The notes beneath the pieces are model-generated. The model was not told the DNA's origin and searched no databases. It saw only the letters and a list, made by a program, of their open reading frames with translations. Shown here one piece after another: positions 53,380 to 64,000 of a DNA stretch of 64,000 nucleotides. Source of the stretch: Mantis religiosa (Eukaryota; Arthropoda; Insecta; Mantodea; Mantidae). The stretch spans positions 7,075,800 through 7,139,799 of the forward strand of contig CM060953.1 in assembly GCA_030765055.1 (NCBI GenBank), written 5' to 3'. A program made the translations under genes and the position numbers. Each line of letters starts with the position of its first letter. Position 1 is the stretch's first letter.

Positions 53380-54300
53380 GACACTATTATATCTGAACAG
53401 AGTATACATACACTGGACTCATCGTGTGTGATAAGCTGAGGTAAACATCTCTGTGTTGCGAATTTTTTTCCGACACGCTTTCTCGCTTTGCTATGTATAA
53501 CGTTGTATAATTTTTCTAAAAATTAGTTAAGGGCTGTAATTTATAACTTAAGTAATTCTAATGGGTCCAGGTAAGCGTTCTTTGTATGGTAATTATTGTA
53601 ACGCCATTTTCTTTTTTTATTAATACTACATCCAATTAACTCCTTTATCTCTCCACAACTACAATATGGATAATTCCTTTTTATCATTTTGTACAATAGT
53701 AAGGGAGTTAAGGCTGTTCTAATTTTAAAAATACCTTGCAGATCGTTTCTAGCAAAAAACCATTGTTTAAAACCTCGCAGCTGTATTTATTTCATTTATC
53801 CAAAGATCTTATTCTGTTTTCTCATCAATGCTATATTATGAAAAGAAATGGTTTTGAATTTCAAGTGAGTACGCAACATACTAACCAATCTATGTGATGC
53901 CGATTAATTGTGGGTAAGATTTATAAGGAATGGCAAGGTAATATATGAGTAATTGCAATAAACAACTTTCGTACGCTAAAAATTAATGACATAAGTCTGA
54001 GTTTATTCATTAGCGATGCAATGTAAGAGGTTACAGGTAGACAGCAACAAAATGCAGTCGGTGTGCGCATGCGCGAGGAGAGCCTTCTCCCCTTCTCGCC
54101 ATCCAAGCATCACGTGACTCCCACCCCTCCCTTCCTGCATGCGACAGAGTGCAAACTACACTAAACATACTATTTTGTTTTTTACAGTTAACAGAAAATA
54201 ATTATCTCGGACATGACCTCACAATCGATCAATAAACAGATAGAATCATAGTTTCTTTAAGCCCTGAGGAACAACGCAGTGATTCGACAGAAAATGCAAA
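53380..54300. other. intergenic stretch; becomes GC-rich after 54050
   Basis: No gene recognised up to 54050. 54060-54150 is CpG-rich (GTGCGCATGCGCGAGG) and may be part of a promoter for the exon candidate at 54319. Confidence 0.35.
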
Positions 54301-54318
54301 AAGTGAACGTAACGGTGA

Positions 54319-54424
54319 ATGCGAAAGCGAGTGAAACAGATGACCAGTACAGCCCGCGCGATGGAGGAGAGGCAACCTAAAATGGCGGTAGAGGGGGGGG
54401 GGAAGCTACAGGACTCCAGTCTTG
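54319..54424 (+). CDS. candidate first coding exon of an unidentified gene
   Basis: An open frame starts at ATG 54319 (in-frame ATGs also at 54340, 54361 and 54382) after an in-frame TGA at 54316. It reads on through MEERQPKMAVEGGGKLQDSS to CTTG/GTGAGT, a strong donor at 54425. It lies in a short GC/CpG-rich island in AT-rich surroundings, as many first exons do. No continuation exon was recognised before 64000, so the gene, if real, extends beyond or has a long intron. I do not recognise the protein. Confidence 0.35.
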
Positions 54425-54990
54425 GTGAGTCACGCCTCCGCGGTCTAGTTATAGTTACGTAATTTAAGGTTACTTTGGAACTCTGCAGACTAGAATAGCA
54501 TTAGTTCAAACTTTGGTAATCACGTAAGATCATCAATGGAACAACATCCGTAGAATTTAGCGAGTCGCGCGGTGTTTTGTATGAGGTTTTGATGTTAGAT
54601 TGGCTACACCACTTAGCTGGGAGTAGGCAACACTTGTATGCCATGTATAGCTAAATGTTCCACCTCTTCCGTGTGCTTCTACAGTAATTCAAATGTGTTT
54701 ACTGTGTTTGGAAAGCAAACGTCCCTTGCTCAGTAACGTGGAGACCACTTGGCCTCGAGGGTGTTTCCAGTAGGACAATACCTATATTTCAGAAAAGCCT
54801 GTCCCCTATCGGGTGGAAGTGGTTATGCCACTTACGCGAGTCGACCCCGCAGCGATGACTACCGAACAACATCAGTGGGGCACAGGTGTTCTAGCTCTGC
54901 ACAATAGTACCCGGACATATTCCGTCATCGCTCAACCCCATTTGGCCAAGAGCCAAGAGCTAAGATCAGGTCGCCTGGGTTCTCCCGGGA
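54425..54990. other. no recognised gene
   Basis: The ORF at 54813-55046 has no recognisable domain and lies beside a LINE 3' end. Nothing else was seen. Confidence 0.3.
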
Positions 54991-54999
54991 AGAGGGTAA

Positions 55000-56245
55000 T
55001 ACGCCATGGTACCTATCCGCTGTACGGATTTACCCGTGCGGTATAAAAGGTATTGTCATTTGCGCTAGCTTGCGTGTTGTTGTATTAGACGGCGCGGTTG
55101 GTCTCTGCTGGTACTTCTGGTACCAGGGTGTACCTCCGATGAAGGGGGACAGTGTCCTATCCGCCTCGCTTAGGACGGTTGCTGACGATCCGTCAAGCAG
55201 AGGGGAGAACCAGAAGCGAGAGGCCAGATGGAATACGGTTTTTAGGAGTTGGTGTGTCCAGGTCGGCCGCACGATCTCGAGCTCAGCTGCAGGTGTCACC
55301 CTTCCAGCCACGACTAAGCACGGTACGGCATAACTTGGCGGTGTTTGAGAATGAAGGAGGAGAGGGAGACTTTACCACCCAATGGCATCCTTGGGGAGGC
55401 GGTAGCTCCTCCGTCTCCTGGGGAGACGGTGGTCATATTGACGCAGTGAGTTCACCAGCTGGTTTGGGTGAGGAGTAATTTTGGCATACAACGTGCGCGT
55501 TCGTTCACGTTCAACGTAAGGTATGTCGGACTGGGTGTGTAGGAAGTGTGATGGGAACCTGCAGTCGGTAACGTAGATCATCCTTAAAGCCCTGTTCTGT
55601 ACGGCCTGCAGCCTGCGGAGGGTGGTATGAGCCACCGAACCCCAGGCCTCGCATCCGTACAGGACCTGAGGCGGAACGATCGCACGATACAGCCGCAGTT
55701 TAAGTCTGATTGGCATTGTTGAGCGGAAAGTGGGGTAAAGTTGTCTGAGCGCAGCGTGGCCGAGGCCAACCTTTGCGGAGTGAAAGTGAGGCCGCGGTCC
55801 AGTTGGATTCCCAAGTATTTGGCGGATCGAACCCAGGGGATTCTTCTCCGCCGCAACCGCAGGTCATCCTCCGGTCGCCAGCTACATGAGAGCAGAGCTC
55901 TTCTGCGGGCTGTTGGCCATCCTCCACTTCTCACTGCACCTGCCAATGGCGTGGAGCTGTCGCTGTAGAGGGGCAGACAGTAGTGGATGTTCTTATTCTG
56001 TGCCAGTATGAGGACGTCGTCGGCATACTGACAAATAACAGTGCGAGGTTCCGTTGGTAGGTCAGACATGTAGACGGCGAAGAGTAGCGGAGACAGAACA
56101 CTGCCTTCCGGGGACTCCAGGCGCTATGGATCTGACACCCCCTCTGGGCGGACTAACCGCTACCACATCGAGTTCTACCCAATTGGGAGGGGCTGGGGTT
56201 CCCTGCAACTGAAGGGGTCGGAACGGGCACTGTGTTTGGAAAGGT
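55000..56245 (-). pseudogene. Jockey-clade LINE remnant with GC-rich 3' UTR
   Basis: The minus-strand start VELDVVAVSPPRGGVRSIAP is followed (shifted) by GSVLSPLLFAVYMSDLP and ICQYADDVLILAQ. After a frame change come RIPWVRSAKYLGIQLDRGLT, IVPPQVLYGCEAWGSVAHTT and LRRLQAVQNRALRMI. The ORF ends at 55372; the sequence down to about 55000 is probably 3' UTR. There are at least three frame changes and no RNase H. Confidence 0.8.
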
Positions 56246-56249
56246 TTAT

Positions 56250-56660
56250 ACAAGAGTAGAGAAAGTCATGTGACTAAAACACACACATTGTTATTGCCTT
56301 GTATTTCACAAATTTCTAACATTGATATCGTTTGATTTTTTTCAGTTGTCAATCATTTTTAAATCATGTTAAAATTAACACGTGCATTATTTGCTTTGGT
56401 AATTAAAGGGATCTTCCAGGAGTTGGTATTTTCTGTTATGTCTAAATGGACGCACATAACAAACGAGCAACGAGATTAACCTTCGTCAGGTTATTGATTA
56501 CACCAACTTACGATTATTGTAAGAAACTTCGGCAGCCGATTAATTTTATTTCTGTTTGATTATGTGTAATGTTTAAAAATTCTGCTTAAGATAACTGTTT
56601 CTTTAAGTGTGTCAGTTTTTGTAGCGTGTCTTGTTCCAATCACACTCCGTTTAAGTTTTT
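56250..56660. other. AT-rich stretch without recognised content
   Basis: Nothing recognised on either strand. Confidence 0.3.
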
Positions 56661-56669
56661 CTAAGTCAT

Positions 56670-56840
56670 CCTATGTGACCTAGATGTAACTCTGGTTACC
56701 GACGTCCCGGGTTCAAACCTAGCGGTGGCCCTAAGCATGGCTTCCTTCGGAAGGGAGTAGCGCTGGTGTTCCTGTGCTGTAGATTTACAGAACGTAAAGG
56801 AACCTCAAGTCTGTTAAAGAGGCCTCTGAGCAAAATTAAG
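56670..56840 (+). mobile_element. tRNA-like SINE, fourth family
   Basis: GATGTAACTCTGGTTACCGA followed by GTCCCGGGTTCAAACCTAGC resembles the pol III boxes. The body contains GGCTTCCTTCGGAAGGGAGT and ends GGCCTCTGAGCAAAATTAAG, a wording common in insect SINEs. Confidence 0.55.
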
Positions 56841-57189
56841 GATTGTCACTTCGAATATAGAATGGAGCGTTTAAAACCAAAGAAGTTAAATAACGTCTAT
56901 AAATAACAATTCAGTCTGAATCCCTTGTTAATATATTCACTGGCATTAAAAGTACTCATGTGGGGCGAAATTCTGGCACACCGGTGGCGCTAATTAATCG
57001 TTAATAAACAAGATATTTTATTTACTGTGGAGATGAGTAAGCCATCGTAGCTGGGCACGGCTAGTAAAGCCAGTCAACGCTTGGAGTCGGATACCGGCGG
57101 AACCTCTTCAGGTAGTAATCAGTACTGCCTGTAGATGCCCCTACCAGTATTTCCTTAACCATTACGCACTTTTCTATTTTCGGGCCTTA

Positions 57190-58770
57190 CAAAACAGGCA
57201 ACATGCTTACAGCGTGTGTACAGAACTTGTGTGGTAACCACAAGCGACATTTTTTACGAATGTCATACTTGGTACAGGTTATTAGAAATTGGAGGGGAAA
57301 GAACTTTATTCCCCAAACTAGAAAATGTCTTGGAACTTACTGAGGGAAAATATTATTAATTAAAATAGGACGATGTATGGCAGTGAGGGTCCAGGCTGCT
57401 AAAATAAAATACGTTTTAAAATATTTGCACTTTCACTACTAAATCAAGTAAAGCAACGATTGCATTCTACCCACAAATTTGATACAGTTTTCACAACAAA
57501 CGCCAATCTTTTTGGTCCCCGAGTGTGATGGCTTTGCCTGTTCAGATTAACAAAACAAATTACGACTTCTTATTTGAGAAAAGTGCCTATAGATATTTAA
57601 AATCAATAACAATAACTATGTCAAAAATGGCTCACTCTACAAAAAAAAAATCTATTCGATAGAAATTGTGTGTTTTAACAAGACGTACTTACATTTGTTG
57701 TGTAGTAATATTTTGCTATCTCTTACAGTTTACAGTCATTCAGAATGAAGAGGATTTAAACTCAAGATATACATTTTATTTGTCATGAAAATATGTTAAT
57801 TATATGATATTTTATTTACATTTCTGAGCAAAATTTGAGACATTTAACGCTGTCGAAAATGTTCTTCTGGCAAAGAGTAGTTTTGGAGGAGTTTCTTAAA
57901 ATGTCGGTGTCGCATCCTGAACATAAACGTTCAACCGAGTATTGCTTTATCAGTCAGCTGTTCAAAGACATTCACATAGAACGTTTCTTGAAATTGCTTT
58001 TATTTACTTCGAAACCGTTGTATAAGGATGACTCAGGGCCGGAGTTATTTTTTGATTTTGGAATGTTAATTCATAGAATTTAAAGAAGTGTTATTGTAGT
58101 TGTGTGGTGAATTATAAATTTAATTATCGCGAGGTCTACCCGAGAGTCTGAAGACTCCAGCCTCTATCACGTAAAACGTATTACGTAACTATTTAGAAAA
58201 AGTGATCGAAAAATACAGTAACTAAGGGAGACGGAAAAAACTTTTGTGAGAGAATCTATAAGAATTTTCCACTGATGGAAGGAAGTACTGCTGATAGGAA
58301 ATGGAGAATTGGTACTCTATTGGTTTATTGTGTCAAAAATAGAAAATAATATTTAATTAGAAAAGGGAGTGTTATTTCACTAGTGAAATTGAATTATAAA
58401 TAAAAATGTATCAGAGAACTCGTCTAAAGACATATCAATGCTTGCCGACATCGTCTTTATTAAATTGGATTCCTAATGTGTAACCTATCAATACACATGT
58501 TTACCAAATTGACTTCTCTTCGTGAAATAATACAAAATTCTAACAAATTTTTGAAACTGGCTTCCCAATCTAGGCGCAAATATAAAACAAATCTCATATT
58601 TGTCAATTTATTATTTATTCAGAAGACATCAAAACGTATACTGAGTATAGAACTTGCAGCTTCAGTACCTTGCAAATGTGTGCCACGAAGAATTTAAAGA
58701 ACATAGAAAATTAATTGATGTAAATGAATCATTTCTTCACACTAGCCGTATATAGGCTAAGCTTTTGGAT
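57190..58770. other. AT-rich stretch with small ORFs only
   Basis: An 82-codon plus-strand ORF (57835-58083) has no recognised domain and no splice context that I can support. Nothing else was seen. Confidence 0.3.
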
Positions 58771-58783
58771 AGACAGAGTCAAA

Positions 58784-58865
58784 TTGAGCTACCATGGCCA
58801 ATTGGTAAGAGCGACTGGACGGAAACCAGGAGTTCCGTGGTTAAAATCCCAGCCGAGGGATCCCA
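58784..58865 (+). mobile_element. tRNA-like SINE head
   Basis: CATGGCCAATTGGTAAGAGC followed by GTTCCGTGGTTAAAATCCCA at tRNA spacing gives A and B boxes. The body is not distinct. Confidence 0.5.
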
Positions 58866-58869
58866 ATTT

Positions 58870-60790
58870 TTCAAGTTCACTCTATGTATCCAAAATAGAA
58901 AATGTTTTGAATTTGTTTTATTTTCGCAAAATGAACTTAACACTTTGGGTTAAAATGGCAAATGTTTAAGATATTTTCACGAAAAATGAAACGTGACCAT
59001 ATGTTAGACTTCTAGGAAAGGACTCTGAAGTGTTGTTCATATGAATGATTGGTAAACCTTATTGGTGCAGCTTCTGAACTTTAAATCACACGTTAACATT
59101 AACTGTTTTATTATTAGGGGGCCAATGATGCTCAAATGTTTAAACTGGCTTTCAAATGTCGTACTGTTTTCAATACTCCGCAAGAAACACGTGAATACTG
59201 ACAAAATTATTCACAAATTCAACAATAATAAAGGATATTTTATTTGTACGTGCTATACAATAATCTTATAATGAATTATTAGAGAAAATGAAAAGTTTGT
59301 TTCAGCAAGTTCAAAACCTCGATACTCAATGTTTAGGTGGAGCCAGTAAGAATGTTGGTGTTAGGTCACTTTAGCATTTTGTATTCTTACCTTTAATAGT
59401 ACCGCAATGAATACCCTAGTAATATCTGTGATGTTGCCCTGCATATAAAAATATAAAACCACTGCTCCTACTATGGCAGTTTTACAACCGTGTACCTACT
59501 GCGGCTGGCTACCTGATCAAGGGTGTCCAATGCTTAACGCATTCCATTGATACCTACAGCGATTTCTTTTCGGACTCCCTGAATTAAAACAAGAGTTTCG
59601 TATGTTCATCTGTGAATCTGAGCTTCAAATACAATAGTAATCAAGTTTATAACGAACTTCTCTCAGAAATAAAACCTATCACAAGAATTGGAGAATTTGA
59701 AAGAAATCTAAAGTGTATTTGCCAAACAAATATTATTGCTTCATTAAGGAATACTTAGGTTCGTTCAGACAAGCATTCCGAATTGTTCCAACAATTTGTT
59801 ATGCACATGCGCCAGTTCATCTTGAGCGTTTAGGTGGTGTTGTTGTCGAAGACTTTTCATTTCCTTTATCCAGTCGTACTTTGATATCCTAGAAGACCGT
59901 GGGTTGTAGTTTCCAGGTTAGCCAACGGTTGAAGTTAAAAGGCTCCCTTTACTAGTTACAGGAGTTTGCGGTGTCGTTGCTGGATCTGTTTCAGATATTT
60001 AAAATTACTGTCTGAGTCGTTTAAACACTAAAGTAAAGTCGTATGATAACGCAAGAAAAGTGCAATACTTTTGATTAGGATTTAAAACGAGTCCTAGCCA
60101 AACTAAGCAGGTACATGAAGAGTCAACAGAAAATATCCTCTAGACCACGTTGTGGTAATAGATGCTTATGGATCAATAGCAACATATTGGGCTACCTATT
60201 ATATATCAATAGAAACATTTGCTTTGAAGTGATCAATTACCCTGTTACGATGCCTTCCTCAAGAAATATCGCGAATTTTGAGTGTTACTGTAATCTCTTC
60301 ACAATACAACTGTAAATACTTCATTCAATTTAAATGCTTTGTTTTCTAATTTATTTCTTCCTTTTAACATTGTTTCATGTGTTGTTTTCATCGCCTTGTA
60401 AAGCCATTTAGTTTTGTTAATTGATAATTTGGCATGCTTTTTCAAACAGGCAGTCTTTTAAAATAAAAATAAAGATGGTCACGATTTAACAAAACACAAG
60501 AGAATCGAATTTGCACGATACGCATGCAATATCAATGTCAAAACCTTTTAATAACTGTCATGTTAGAAAGTTTGGGTCATTCCCTTTGTAAGTTAAAATC
60601 AAGTTCGTTAGCAGAGTAAAAACGGAATTATTGGTGAGTATTATTAGAGAACGGGAATAAACTGCCAGTGCTTGGAGTGATAGAAGAAGATTACGTTTAT
60701 TATTGCTGTTATTAGGGTACTATAGATATGTGTATTCTTTTGTGTAGAAATGATAGAAGAATAGATAAATATTGGTAATAAATAACTTGT
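58870..60790. other. AT-rich stretch without recognised content
   Basis: No exon, transposase or repeat head was recognised. Confidence 0.3.
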
Positions 60791-60794
60791 ATAT

Positions 60795-61392
60795 TGTGAC
60801 TTTGTGGGTTCGTGAAATGAAAAGTCCAATTACACCACTCAACAATGTTCTTTATTTCCACCGACTTACAGTTTAACACTTGCCAATTACACAAAATTAC
60901 TTGCTGCACACAATTACAATTTACCCGTTCGTCCGTTACAACTTCACTTGTACTCGCGATTACATAAGCTCCGGTACACATTCACAGTTCGTACAGTCTT
61001 CCGTTGCACAACCCTTTCGTTCATTAACACGTCATCGACTAACACTGCCTTCTTACACCAAGAACTGTCTTCACTCACACACACTAACCAACTGATTGAC
61101 CAACTCAACCAACAACTGACTGGCTACACCAAAACCAACTCAACAACTGACTCACACTGTCTGTCTGTAACCCTCTTTATAGGAATATCGCCGGTTTCTG
61201 GTGTTTACACGATTGTTCTGGTAACAGAAAGATCGAGAACCAGGTGGAAGGAAAACAGACGCACAATTATGTTTCTTTCCGACCGCTGGCTGTCACCACT
61301 ATAAGACAAACGAGGGAAAGGCGTGGCTAACCGAGCCTCCCCTGTCTTCCGTTGCCAGCTGCTCACAGGGTGTTTCAGCGCTCCCCGTTACA
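60795..61392 (-). repeat. LTR, 3' copy in element orientation
   Basis: 598 bp. On the minus strand it contains TATAAAGAGGG near 61180, a possible TATA box, and AATAAAGAAC near 60853, a possible polyadenylation signal. Confidence 0.93.
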
Positions 61393-62485
61393 CTGCTCCC
61401 TTCTCAAAGCTGTTCGCCCTCGAACAGCCCCATCGTAGCGTGCGAGGCGGTCCAGGTGTACCACCAGCATCTGCTCGGAGTCTCACCCAGAAGTAGCGCT
61501 GCCGTAGTTTGTGAATCATTCGGTTCGCTCCCAGGTGTCCTCCTGAAGTACCGGCGTGCACTTCCTCCAAGACTTCCGGGACCTTGCTCCGGGGAAGTAC
61601 CAACTGTCCTCTCTGCGCCTTCCCATCGGGTGACTCCCATACCCGGAACAGCACGCCCACTCTGGTCTCCAACGAGTCCCATTGGGCCCAGTGCGACTTG
61701 TAGGTGGCGCTCCTCGGTGCGATGTCCTCCCAGGTCGGTCTCGTCCCTGCGTCCACTTCCCTCAAGAGTGGCCCCAAGTCTGCGTCCGCCAGCTGCTCCC
61801 TCCTCAGGCCTGCGCTATCCCAGCCTTCAGCAGGCACTGCCACAACTACTCGGACTGCTGCGGCACGCTCCTCCTCTTCCACTCTTGTGCGCTCGTGGCC
61901 GTCCTGGATCTGCGATGGGACACCTCCAATGCAATGGTCGCTGGCGTCGGTGTCCACAATGAAGGCGCCACCCGGTTGTGGGAAACCCAAAATTGAAGCA
62001 CTGCACAGGGTCCCCTTCGGGTGCTGGAACGCGTCTTCGGCGTCCTCCGTCCACACATAAGGCCGGTTTTCCTCCGTCAGGCGGGTGAGGGGTTTTGCGA
62101 TGTTTTCGGCCTTTTCCTCTAAATCATTAAGGCGGTCGTCTACTTGACCCTTCCGTTTGCCCAGGTTCGCGACGTCATCCCTCACGCCGGCCAAACGTTC
62201 CTCAAACTTTGCGGCGAGAGCCTCGTTCGCCGCCTTCATTTCCGTGGCCAGACTGCCGTTCGCTGCTCTCATTTCTGTGGTTAACTCGGCCTTCATTTGT
62301 TGCATCTTCTCGGTGATGTTCTCCCTAGCCGTCCTGATTAGTTTCAGTTCCGCGGCCAGGTTATTTCTAGTCTCCAGCTTCTCTGTTAGGCTGTTCTTTG
62401 CCGCTTCTGTTTTTGCAGCGAGGTTTTCAGTTGCCGTCTTCATTTCTCTCAGTTCCGCTAAAATCTTTTCTAATGCTGCCTCCAT
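61388..62485 (-). CDS. chimeric Gag-like / RNase H / integrase zinc-domain ORF of the LTR element
   Basis: An open frame of 365 residues from MEAALEKILAELRE (62485) to a TAA formed by the first bases of the 3' LTR. Residues 1 to about 128 are a highly charged coiled coil, probably the N-terminus of Gag. Then IAKPLTRLTEENRPYVWTED and AFIVDTDASDHCIGGV come from the RT/RNase H connection, with the first RNase H Asp. About 225-345 matches the region before and within the integrase zinc domain (YKSHWAQWDSL, LVLPRSKVPEVLEEVH, HLGANRMIHKLRQRYFW), with its His pair but no CxxC. Three joins are in frame. It lacks protease, the RT palm and the integrase catalytic core, so it depends on a partner element if mobile. 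Confidence 0.85.
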   Translation of the reverse strand: MEAALEKILAELREMKTATENLAAKTEAAKNSLTEKLETRNNLAAELKLIRTARENITEKMQQMKAELTTEMRAANGSLATEMKAANEALAAKFEERLAGVRDDVANLGKRKGQVDDRLNDLEEKAENIAKPLTRLTEENRPYVWTEDAEDAFQHPKGTLCSASILGFPQPGGAFIVDTDASDHCIGGVPSQIQDGHERTRVEEEERAAAVRVVVAVPAEGWDSAGLRREQLADADLGPLLREVDAGTRPTWEDIAPRSATYKSHWAQWDSLETRVGVLFRVWESPDGKAQRGQLVLPRSKVPEVLEEVHAGTSGGHLGANRMIHKLRQRYFWVRLRADAGGTPGPPRTLRWGCSRANSFEKGAV

Positions 62486-62529
62486 TGTTGTAATGTTCGG
62501 TGATGTTGTTATCCCACTTCTGACACCAG

Positions 62530-63127
62530 TGTGACTTTGTGGGTTCGTGAAATGAAAAGTCCAATTACACCACTCAACAATGTTCTTTATTTCCACCGAC
62601 TTACAGTTTAACACTTGCCAATTACACAAAATTACTTGCTGCACACAATTACAATTTACCCGTTCGTCCGTTACAACTTCACTTGTACTCGCGATTACAT
62701 AAGCTCCGGTACACATTCACAGTTCGTACAGTCTTCCGTTGCACAACCCTTTCGTTCATTAACACGTCATCGACTAACACTGCCTTCTTACACCAAGAAC
62801 TGTCTTCACTCACACACACTAACCAACTGATTGACCAACTCAACCAACAACTGACTGGCTACACCAAAACCAACTCAACAACTGACTCACACTGTCTGTC
62901 TGTAACCCTCTTTATAGGAATATCGCCGGTTTCTGGTGTTTACACGATTGTTCTGGTAACAGAAAGATCGAGAACCAGGTGGAAGGAAAACAGACGCACA
63001 ATTATGTTTCTTTCCGACCGCTGGCTGTCACCACTATAAGACAAACGAGGGAAAGGCGTGGCTAACCGAGCCTCCCCTGTCTTCCGTTGCCAGCTGCTCA
63101 CAGGGTGTTTCAGCGCTCCCCGTTACA
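62530..63127 (-). repeat. LTR, 5' copy in element orientation
   Basis: The same 598 bp as the other copy. The candidate TATAAAGAGGG at about 62915 would start the genomic RNA within this LTR. Confidence 0.93.
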
Positions 63128-63131
63128 ATAT

Positions 63132-63540
63132 GTAGTGTATAAGTTGAAGAACCCTGAGTTTTGGGCGATGTACCTACATTTTGTACTGAGGTCTTGTTGC
63201 GAATGACCTAGTGAGGTTAGGTAACTTTGAAACTCATTCGACAGAATGCCATTAGCTCAACGTGTTCCTGCAAATGAGATATCCTATGTGGAAGGTGCAC
63301 GAAGAATACACCTCTGAAAATTACAGGGAAAATTAATTAACGCGTAAAAAATAGAAGCAACAAATACTACACAAGTAACAAATTGAGTTCTGTGAACTTT
63401 TCATCAGTTTTCTTAAAAGATAAGTGAAGTTTGTTATCTTATAAATAATTATATTTTATTTAGTAGGTGTGGTAAATTAAATTGTTGGAGTTTTAGGAAG
63501 TCACATTTGTGTTTCACATACCTATTAGCAGAATTGGCAA
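63132..63540. other. short intergenic stretch with a Penelope-like scrap
   Basis: On the minus strand at 63400-63365 the text AAAACTGATGAAAAGTTC-ACA-GAACT resembles a hammerhead start with stem II, but GAAA is missing. It is similar to 12035-12110. Confidence 0.35.
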
Positions 63541-63542
63541 TA

Positions 63543-63997
63543 TGTGCAGGAACAATAACCCGATCGCGATAGCGCGGCTTGTGCGCACAACAGACGGATA
63601 GTGTATCACGGAGATAAAGAGCTTGCATAAACAGGTAATCTTAGCGCTGAGATAAAAGCCGTGCCGAAACAGATAAGAGTCAGAACATTCTGGTAACATC
63701 TTGATTGATGGAGAGCGTTCGGTTTCTTGATTGTTCTGGGACAGTCTGGAAATTATGAGAAGAGGTATTTAAGGGGGCGACGACTCGCCAAGAGTCAGTC
63801 GTAAGCAGTAAACATCTGAGCTGATGTTGTGAACAGATGTAATCAGAACGCTGTTTGTGTGGTCATCGACCTTGGCAGATGGTGATTGTGTATGTGACGT
63901 AATTCTGCTGTAATCTGCAAGGTATTTCTACGGAAATAAAGAACATTTAGGATTTCTGCAACTCGGATTTTTAATTCTATGAACCCACAAAGTCACA
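63543..63997 (+). mobile_element. LTR (about 455 bp), probably solo, at the window end
   Basis: It starts TGTGCAGGAACAATAACCCG and ends CACAAAGTCACA at 63997, with AATAAAGAAC near 63938. It is preceded by ATAT-like bases and followed by ATA at the window end, so the duplication cannot be completed. Same family as 19995 and 24690; an interior beyond 64000 cannot be excluded. Confidence 0.75.
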
Positions 63998-64000
63998 ATA

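Larger units (their letters stand above)
60795..63127 (-). mobile_element. young non-autonomous Ty3/gypsy-like LTR element
   Basis: Two 598-bp LTRs (60795-61392 and 62530-63127) appear identical: both have the same length and the same embedded ORFs. ATAT flanks both ends (60791-60794 and 63128-63131). In minus orientation the LTR starts TGTAACGGGG and ends AAAGTCACA. An 18-base primer-binding-like site (TGGTGTCAGAAGTGGGAT) lies next to the 5' LTR at 62528-62511. A purine-rich tract (GAGAAGGGAG) precedes the 3' LTR. The interior is only 1137 bp, so protease, most of RT and the integrase core are absent. Confidence 0.93.

Noticed and set aside
54813..55478. Plus-strand ORFs in the GC-rich block right of 54800
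   Set aside because: No domain, overlapping frames on both strands, and location over the 3' UTR of a Jockey remnant.
60880..61304. Plus-strand ORFs duplicated exactly at 62615-63039
   Set aside because: They are inside the two LTR copies and opposite to the element's orientation; the duplication reflects the LTRs, not a gene pair.
61456..62534. Several plus-strand ORFs of 104-168 codons
   Set aside because: Antisense shadows of the chimeric minus-strand ORF, whose GC-rich, biased codons leave other frames open.

Overview
The window is animal nuclear DNA, almost certainly from an insect. It is AT-rich, genes have introns, tRNA-derived SINEs are abundant, and most of the length is mobile DNA at different stages of decay. 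A large-genome polyneopteran (cockroach, termite or similar) would fit the repeat load, but this is inference and the species cannot be named from the window. No bacterial operons, CRISPR arrays or rRNA genes were seen.

Host genes. Two genes can be assembled exon by exon. (1) A minus-strand SLC46-type (proton-coupled folate transporter-like) major facilitator protein has five exons at 32488-31666, 29701-29462, 29377-29294, 27858-27702 and 26374-26317. They join in phase into 453 codons plus stop. (2) A plus-strand homologue of nuclear receptor 2C2-associated protein (NR2C2AP/TRA16) has three exons at 39557-39588, 41710-41800 and 45037-45327, giving 137 residues. A possible third gene is suggested only by a GC-rich first-exon-like ORF at 54319-54424 that ends in a good splice donor.

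Layout. 1-11950 is a nest of retroelements. One minus-strand, RNase H-bearing LINE is split by three later insertions: a plus-strand Jockey LINE (1169-3327, 9-bp target duplication), a SINE (about 3611-3836) and a minus-strand CR1/Daphne-like LINE with an SGNH-esterase ORF1 (4948-9179). 12838-15370 holds a mariner scrap and an RTE-like LINE whose C-terminal coding unit is repeated eight times in tandem. 17803-19075 is a dead mariner, and 19995-20632 and 24690-25129 are solo LTRs. 23062-24396 is an intact mariner with perfect 31-bp inverted ends. 26317-32488 is the SLC46 gene, whose introns carry Penelope-like pieces, a deleted mariner and a SINE. 33601-36069 is an R1-like LINE sitting in a trinucleotide repeat, and 36250-37640 is a hAT relic. 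39557-45327 is NR2C2AP. 45850-53400 holds LINE, SINE and Penelope-like fragments, 55000-56250 a Jockey relic, 60795-63127 a young LTR element with equal 598-bp LTRs, and 63543-63997 another solo LTR.

Most unusual content. (a) A set of inverted repeats from several Penelope-like families has hammerhead-ribozyme-like cores at or near its centres, some flanking remains of the GIY-YIG endonuclease. (b) The LTR element keeps one open frame that fuses a Gag-like coiled coil to fragments of RNase H and integrase. (c) Three LTR insertions share the 4-bp target ATAT and a fourth probably does. (d) The RTE-derived tandem coding repeat. (e) A SINE with an unrelated open segment of about 170 bp inside it.
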